Shown here: piece by piece, positions 58,670 through 64,000 of the stretch
How the letters are laid out: each line of letters begins with the position of its first letter
Position numbering within the stretch: the first letter of the stretch is position 1
NCBI GenBank assembly: GCA_016748015.1
Contig: JAAOMT010000566.1
Coordinates: forward strand, 247,908 to 311,907
DNA: 64,000 bases
Direction of reading: 5' to 3'
From: Geosiphon pyriformis
Taxonomy: Eukaryota; Glomeromycota; Glomeromycetes; Archaeosporales; Geosiphonaceae
Position numbers and translations under genes: made by a program
The notes under the pieces: model-generated
Database searches by the model: none
What the model saw: only the letters and a program-made list of their open reading frames with translations
Told to the model about the DNA's origin: nothing

Positions 58670-59970
58670 ATTCGTGACAAACTGTCAGCATTTCCATTGT
58701 CTTTTCCTTTTTTATAATGTATGATATAAATATATGACGCAAGTGCTATTTTCTATCTTGACTGTCTTCTGTCTCCAAATTCTTGTTTTTGGAATGATGT
58801 CAATCCTTTGTGATTTGTGTATACCTCAAACTTTTGGCTCAAGTATTCTTTCCATTTCATAACTGCCCAATAGATTGCTAAATATTCTAATTCTGGTGTT
58901 CCATAGTTCTTTTTGGCTGGTGTTAAACCTCAGCTGACATATGTGACTGAATGTTCTCTTCTATCCAATCCTCTCTAAGATAGTACTGCTCCCAATGCTT
59001 GACCTGATGCATCAGTGGTAATAATAAATGGTTTACTATGATCTGAATAGATCAATACTGAAGCTTAAATAAGCTTTCTTCTTAAGATGTCCAATGCTTC
59101 TTGCTGGGTTTTAGTCTATTCATACTTTGTATTTTTGGTTTGAAGATCATTGAGTGGTTGTGCTATCTTTGAAAAGTTCTTTATGAAACATCTATAATAG
59201 TTTGCAAATCCCAAGAATGATTTCAGCTCAGTTATATTGGTTGGTATTGGAAAGTTTTTTACTATTTCTATTTTCTCCAGATCTGTTTTTATGCTGTCTT
59301 TGCTAACTATGTGTTCTAAGAATTTTAGTTCTGTTTTGCCAAAAAAAACACTTTGTTGCATTCAATTTTAATCCTGTTCATTGTAGTCTTTTGAACACTT
59401 GTTGGAGATGATGTAGATGATTATCAAATGTTTTTAAGAACACATTGGTGTCATCCAAGTATACAACTACTGATTTCCACAATAAGCCAGTGTACACGAT
59501 TTCCATTAACTATTAAAATATAGCTGGAGTATTGGTTAAGCCGAATGGCATAACTTCAAACTCAAAGTTTCCCTCTCTTGAGGTAAACACCATTTTTTCT
59601 TTGTCAGCTGGATTCATGGCTACTTGCTAGTAACCACTATCCAAGTCTAACGTTGAGAACCATTTGTTTCCACCGAAAGCATCAAATAGTTCTTGTATTC
59701 ATGGAGTTAGATAGCTGTCTCCATAAGTTATATCATTGAGTTTCCTATAGTCTACACAAAATTGGATTTTTCCATTTTTCTTATAAATGAATACTACTGA
59801 TAATGACCATGGGCTCATTGATGGCTGAATTAATTCATTGTCAAACATTTGGTTGATCTCTTGACAGATGATTTCATGGCTGGCTGGTAGTACCCTATAT
59901 GCTTGCTGTTTGATTGGTATTGTATCTCCAGTCTTGATCTGATGCTGGATAATATCAGTTCTGCCAAATT
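58670..59970 (-). pseudogene. Reverse transcriptase and RNase H region of the Ty3/gypsy element
   Basis: Fingers and palm: HQIKTGDTIPIKQQAYR, PSMSPWSLSVVFIYKKNG and FCVDYRKLND (about 59920-59730). The catalytic YLDD survives (VVYLDDTNVF, about 59468-59440). The connection FLGFANYYRCFIKNFSKIA is in the frame 59361-59116, and RNase H text runs to KGKDNGNADSLSR near 58690. At least three stops and one frame change interrupt it. Confidence 0.85.
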
Positions 59971-60479
59971 CATTTTCACTGGTGAAGATGTCATTGAAAT
60001 TATTGAGTAACATCTTTAATTGCATTTGTTGAAGTGAGTCTAGATTTCTCATGTTCATCTGTTCCAATTGTTTTGGCTGTAACAAATAACATTTGTTTCG
60101 TCTGTAGATGGTTTGTGATGTAATGTCCACATATCCACAAAGCTGTGGAAAATCTGGAATGCTGCTTGGTGCTTGATCTTCAATTTCCATGGTTAAATAT
60201 CCAAGAGTGGTTCCTTCCAGTATTTCTACAATATTTCTGGTGTTGTTGTAAATGGGAATTTTGATATGGTTATGGCTCTTGGCTGGTATATATAGATTGA
60301 TAAGTCCAATTTCTCCTGATTCACAAAGGGTTGCTTCTGCTTCAAAAATCTGTTCTTGCTCCTTTTTTCTTCTTTTTATTGCTAACATGTATTGGCTATA
60401 TGGTGGAATGAAAACTGTTTGACCAGTTGAGATAATTTCTCCTTGGCTAATAATTTTTTCCTCTACCATATTGACTGGT

Positions 60480-60890
60480 ACATCTATTCTACTTGTTGAT
60501 CCAAATCTTTGTATCCCTTTTGCTGTTATCCTTAATTCTTCCCTATTTCCCACTGACATTAACTGAGCTATTTTAACCAGAGGCAGGAATATTGTCTATG
60601 TTATCCTTTCATTTGGCTTTATAACATAAGCTTTTTCTGAGTTATTTTGTAGCATAACAATGATATTTCCTACATATCCTGTATTAATTATTCCTCCTCT
60701 GATGTTTATCCCTCTTTTCACTAAACTACTTTTTGAAGTTAGTTGAACCATTGTTGTTGCTGGAATTCCCAAAGCTATTTTGAGATCTATGCAGGTATGC
60801 AAATGTGGTTCCAATTTAATAGCATTTTTTCCTGAATACCTTAGATCAAATCTGGTATTAGTATCATGTATGCATTCTGGATTTTAGTTC
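60480..60890 (-). pseudogene. dUTPase domain of the Ty3/gypsy element
   Basis: Between protease and reverse transcriptase. Trimeric dUTPase motifs in order: RFDLRYSG (motif 1), LTSKSSLVKRGINI (motif 2), GGIINTGYVGNI (motif 3), IKPNERIT then a stop (motif 4), IQRFGSTSR (motif 5). Motif 3 has Asn where active enzymes have the catalytic Asp. dUTPases keep dUTP out of newly made DNA; retroelement versions are known from several retroviruses and some LTR elements. Two open pieces, 60814-60596 and the start of 60559-59699, are separated by one TAG. Confidence 0.75.
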
Positions 60891-61157
60891 CAATTTTCTG
60901 GTCAGATTAGGGATTGTAATATATTGTTCATATTTTAAATCAGAGTTTGAATCTGAGCTTGAATCATCGTCATTGTTATTGCTATTTTGAATAGAGCTGG
61001 AACTGGTGTTTTTATCATTATCATTGTCGGAGTTTGAATCAAGATCAAATGGTGATTCTGATTCTGATGCACAGCTGCTGATTGGTTCCTCTTTCTCTAG
61101 GATCGTGTGGATTATGCAGATTGGTGGATTGTAAATAAGGTCATACTCATTACAATA

Positions 61158-61819
61158 TTAAAAGTCACATAAAATTAAACAGTAGTTACATAATTGAGTG
61201 TTTAGCTGTGCTAACTGCTCTTCCTGTTTCTTTTTGGTTGGTGCTAAATTTTGATAATGTTCATAGAAGTCTTTTGGGTTGGTCTCAATGTCAAAGAAAG
61301 CATCTGGGTTGGGAACTAAGATAATATTGACTGGTTCTGGAGGATTGTTCTTGATTTTCAAGATTTTACTGGACATGGTGCCTTCTACTTTGGTATTTGC
61401 CATCTGCCAGATTTTGTCTTCATTGTGTGGATATCCGTTTAAGCAAGAGATTGCTCAGTGCCAAGTGGCAGTTATTGGCATACCATGACTTACCCAGTCA
61501 CTGATGAGAATCATGTACTAACACGAAGTGTCACACATTCTTTTTTGACCAGGAATATTGTTCCACATTCCTTTGTCGAGCAACTGTTTACTGCAAGTGA
61601 GACATGGTTTGTTGTTCTACTTGCTTTGTCTTTTTGAGTAGCCATATCATTTGCAGTGGCAAGACTTGCAATAATAGTGGGTTTGCATCCAGTAATCTTC
61701 GTTTGGTGTGATCCAAGCTCCCATGAAAGAAAGTTTCTTTTCACAATCTTTACATTTGAGCAGTATGTGTGGTGGTTGTGGCAATGGTTCATAGATGGAG
61801 TACAAACTTGTCCAGCCAC
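61158..61819 (-). pseudogene. Linker region between protease and dUTPase
   Basis: Two short frames, 61819-61511 and 61403-61158. The first carries scattered Cys/His pairs (MNHCHNHHTYC and NSCSTKEC), possibly a second metal-binding module of the polyprotein; the second has FYEHYQNLAPTKKKQEEQL. I do not recognise either. Stops separate them. Confidence 0.5.
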
Positions 61820-62162
61820 TGGTTACTTGAGGTGTGTTGGTGGTTTGTTCAGGTGACTTGTCTTTCTTTTTTTCTTTCCTCTTTTCTTCCCAGCTAGTTG
61901 TCAGTATGAATTCACTTTCGTCATCTTTATTTCAAGCATCAATAGTGGTTTTCCAAGTAGATTCTTCTCCCTGTTTCTTCTTTTCATTGTTGTTGTTATC
62001 CCAAATGAGTATTGGCAGCAATTTGTTGTGGTCAATATTGGCCCACAAGACTTGGTATGCTTCCTAAATAGGTTTCACTTTTTCATTCTCAAATTCAATA
62101 AGTGGTGTTGATGACATGGTAATGGGCTTGAAGTGGCCACATGTGGCTGGTACCCATATGTG

Positions 62163-63095
62163 TTAACTATTCTGGCTAAGCTGGAGCTTTTGGGTGTTCC
62201 AATCTAGTGTTGCGTTGGTTTTGGACAGCCATTCATTTCCAATGAGTGCTTGGTATTGAGTGGCTTTCATGACGAGTACTTTAATTGGTACTATGATGCC
62301 ATTGACTTCTATGGGGAAATCCTCAATCTTTCCAATAGGTGTTTTGGTCGCTCCATCAGCTGTAATAATCCTGGTGCTGGCAGCGCAATCAATTCGGTAA
62401 CCTAATTGATCCATGAATTGTCTTGTGATGATACTGCCAGCTGATCTACTATTTAGGATCAGTTTGATAGAGTGACCATCAACTTTTGCATCAGTGTACA
62501 TCATAGTGATGGGTTTCTCCTTGAGTGCTGCTCCACTGAACAAAGGTGGATTGATGGTTTCCTCCAATTTGAAAGAAAAGATGGCTGCGAGAAATTTGTT
62601 TTCAGTGACCATTACTGGTGGAATATTGTTAGGGAGTGTTGTTTGGGGTGGGTTGAATTCTGAGTTGTTGGTGATGGCATCTTCTGGGATAACCAGGAGA
62701 CTTAAATAGTTCTGAGAATTCGGGTTTTGGGTGAAACCAGTACCCGGATTCCACTGTCGAGAGCCTGATAATTGGTGAGAAGAGCTGGGGATCAGTTGAT
62801 AAACAACCATTGCCGATCTCCAGTTTTGAGTGATTCTAGGTCTTGGGTTTCCTGATGTTATTTGAGTGGAGTTTTGGAGTGGTGTTTGAATTGGTTGTTG
62901 GGGCTGATAAATTATTTGGGGCTGTGACTGATAAATTACTGGTGGCTGTGATTGATAAATTGGAGGTTGATATATTGGTGGTGGATAAATTGGTTTCTGT
63001 GTTATTGGCAGGTAAGTGTTTTGATATTGGTCTTGATTTGGATAGTGATTCTGAGTCTGAAATCTGTAATCGGGGTTTCTATATTGATTTCCCAA
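62163..63095 (-). pseudogene. Gag C-terminus and retropepsin of the Ty3/gypsy element
   Basis: 310-codon frame. The first third is Gln/Pro/Tyr-rich with tandem PPIYQ/PQIIYQP units. The C-terminal 110 residues are retropepsin-like: VDGHSIKLILNSRSAGSII, RIITADGATKTPIGKI and YQALIGNEWLSK-NATLDW. The active-site triad, normally D-S/T-G, reads NSR: Asp to Asn (codon at 62453-62451) and Gly to Arg, so the protease would be inactive. Confidence 0.85.
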
Positions 63096-63119
63096 TCATG
63101 AATTGTTGCTATAAAATCA

Positions 63120-63161
63120 ACAGTCAGCTCTAATATGACCTTGTTTACCACAATTGTGGCA
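63120..63161 (-). pseudogene. Gag CCHC zinc knuckle
   Basis: CHNCGKQGHIRADC (C-x2-C-x4-H-x4-C), between the gag and protease frames and separated from both by stops. Confidence 0.85.
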
Positions 63162-63263
63162 AACACACATTTCTGGCTGCCACGGCTAATTGGTGGAGGA
63201 TGATAGATGTAATTGATTTGGGAAACAATTTACATTTCTTGAATTATTGTGTCATTGAGATGG

Positions 63264-63960
63264 TTAATAGATTGCATGATTGTTCACTAAGTATTTTTTT
63301 ATTTTCTGATTGATTGTATCACTAAATTGTTTTAGTTTGAAATCCAAGTCAGATGATTCTTTCATTACTAAATTAATGGCTTGAACATGGTTGGCTTCAG
63401 ACTCAGCAGATTTGAAATCTCTGGCATGTGTAACTGTGTCTTGAAGGGTGTCTGGATGTGACAGACATATATGTTGCAAGATGTTGCTGTGCAGACCACA
63501 GATAAACTGGTTGAGGATTTGTGGTGCTGTAAAATAGTTGGCATCAATTGCTTGGATTTGGCACAGATTTTGATAGAAACGTCTCAAGTAAGTAGTAACT
63601 GCTTCTGTTTCTCCTTGTTTCATAGTGCTAAATGTATTGGCTAACCAGTTGATACTGTTATTGTTGCTAAAGTATCTTAAAAATCCCACTTTGAAGGCAT
63701 TGAAGTCTTGTGGTTTATTAATCAAGCTCTGATACTATGAATTGGCAGTATTCTTAAGAAAGTAGAGAATGACTTGCATTGCTCAGACGTCATTCCATCC
63801 ATTAGCTGCGATAGCTTTTTCTATGTCATTCAGCCATACCTGAGCATAGTTCTCTTCGCCAGTAAAATTGTCAAGTTTTGTGATTGGTGCATAAGCCATT
63901 GGATCTAAGTTGAGTTGTTGTGGTGGCTGTTGAAGCAGTTGTTGTTACATGAGTTGTTGA
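63264..63960 (-). pseudogene. Gag (Retrotrans_gag) of the Ty3/gypsy element
   Basis: The open part 63725-63264 contains DFNAFKVGFLRYFSNNNSIN, TMKQGETEAVTTYLRRFYQNL and LNQFICGLHSNILQHI, the usual gag capsid-like helices. The same frame upstream (PMAYAPITKLDNFTGEEN, VWLNDIEKAI, GWNDV) is interrupted by TGA near 63783 and TAG near 63738. A Gln-rich N-terminus continues to the window edge. Confidence 0.82.
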
Positions 63961-64000
63961 GATGGTAGTTGAAGTGGCTGCTGTATGGGTTTGGCTATTG

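Larger units (their letters stand above)
55723..64000 (-). mobile_element. Decayed Ty3/gypsy LTR retrotransposon with dUTPase, minus strand
   Basis: Read right to left: gag (from about 63960 or beyond the edge), zinc knuckle (63161-63120), protease, dUTPase, reverse transcriptase, RNase H, integrase, polypurine tract (56532-56521), LTR (56520-55723). Integrase after reverse transcriptase is the Ty3/gypsy order. The 5' LTR lies beyond the window. Stops interrupt every domain, and key residues are changed in protease and dUTPase, so the copy is dead. Composition is intermediate between the LINE and the A+T-rich host blocks, pointing to an intermediate age. Confidence 0.88.

Overview
The window looks like nuclear DNA of an arbuscular-mycorrhizal (Glomeromycotina, Rhizophagus-type) fungus. 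It has very A+T-rich intergenic DNA, intron-rich genes with 50-130 nt introns and mostly GT-AG borders, opisthokont single-copy genes with fungal features (Zn2Cys6 regulator, Rax1-like RGS protein), small secreted proteins and many retroelement remnants. The genus is an inference from overall character; kingdom Fungi is well supported. I see no rRNA, tRNA or CRISPR array.

Layout. 1-1.2 kb: broken LINE ORF1 copy, minus strand. 2.7-8.9 kb: compact housekeeping cluster: SmF (+), Chm7/CHMP7 (-), Tim13 (-), Rpn13 (-). 10.2 kb: long CAA microsatellite. 11.6-12.9 kb: Zn2Cys6 regulator (+). 13.6-15.5 kb: a roughly 2 kb imperfect palindrome. 17.2-19.0 kb: saccharopine-dehydrogenase-like oxidoreductase (+). 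22.1-24.2 kb: Rax1-like RGS membrane protein (-). 26.5-28.4 kb: two small secreted-protein genes, one Cys-rich and Opy2-like (+), one with NSxxxIxGS repeats (-). 30.7-31.5 kb: small heat-shock protein (-). 33.9-34.4 kb: small putative mitochondrial protein (-). 35.0-36.1 kb: truncated duplicate of the NSxxxIxGS gene, next to a 20-N gap with identical flanks. 36.2-48.7 kb: transposon-dominated, A+T-rich block holding a nearly complete 6.9 kb Tad/I-type LINE (39162-46063, 11-bp target-site duplication) and decayed relatives. 50.1-53.5 kb: OCRL-like inositol 5-phosphatase (-). 53.5-55.7 kb: A+T-rich remnant DNA. 55.7-64.0 kb: decayed Ty3/gypsy element (-) with a dUTPase domain, running off the right edge.

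Most host genes had to be assembled from several exons. Exon borders below were placed by eye; every joined frame stays open and phases agree. Tim13, the last exon of the heat-shock gene and most Rpn13 exons are too short to appear as long open frames.

The host genes do not form a pathway: they serve splicing (SmF), ESCRT/nuclear-envelope repair (Chm7), mitochondrial import (Tim13), proteasome (Rpn13), phosphoinositide turnover (OCRL-like), G-protein/polarity signalling (Rax1-like) and proteostasis (Hsp20). The accessory parts are the palindrome, the secreted-protein pair with its segmental duplication, and the nested retroelements.
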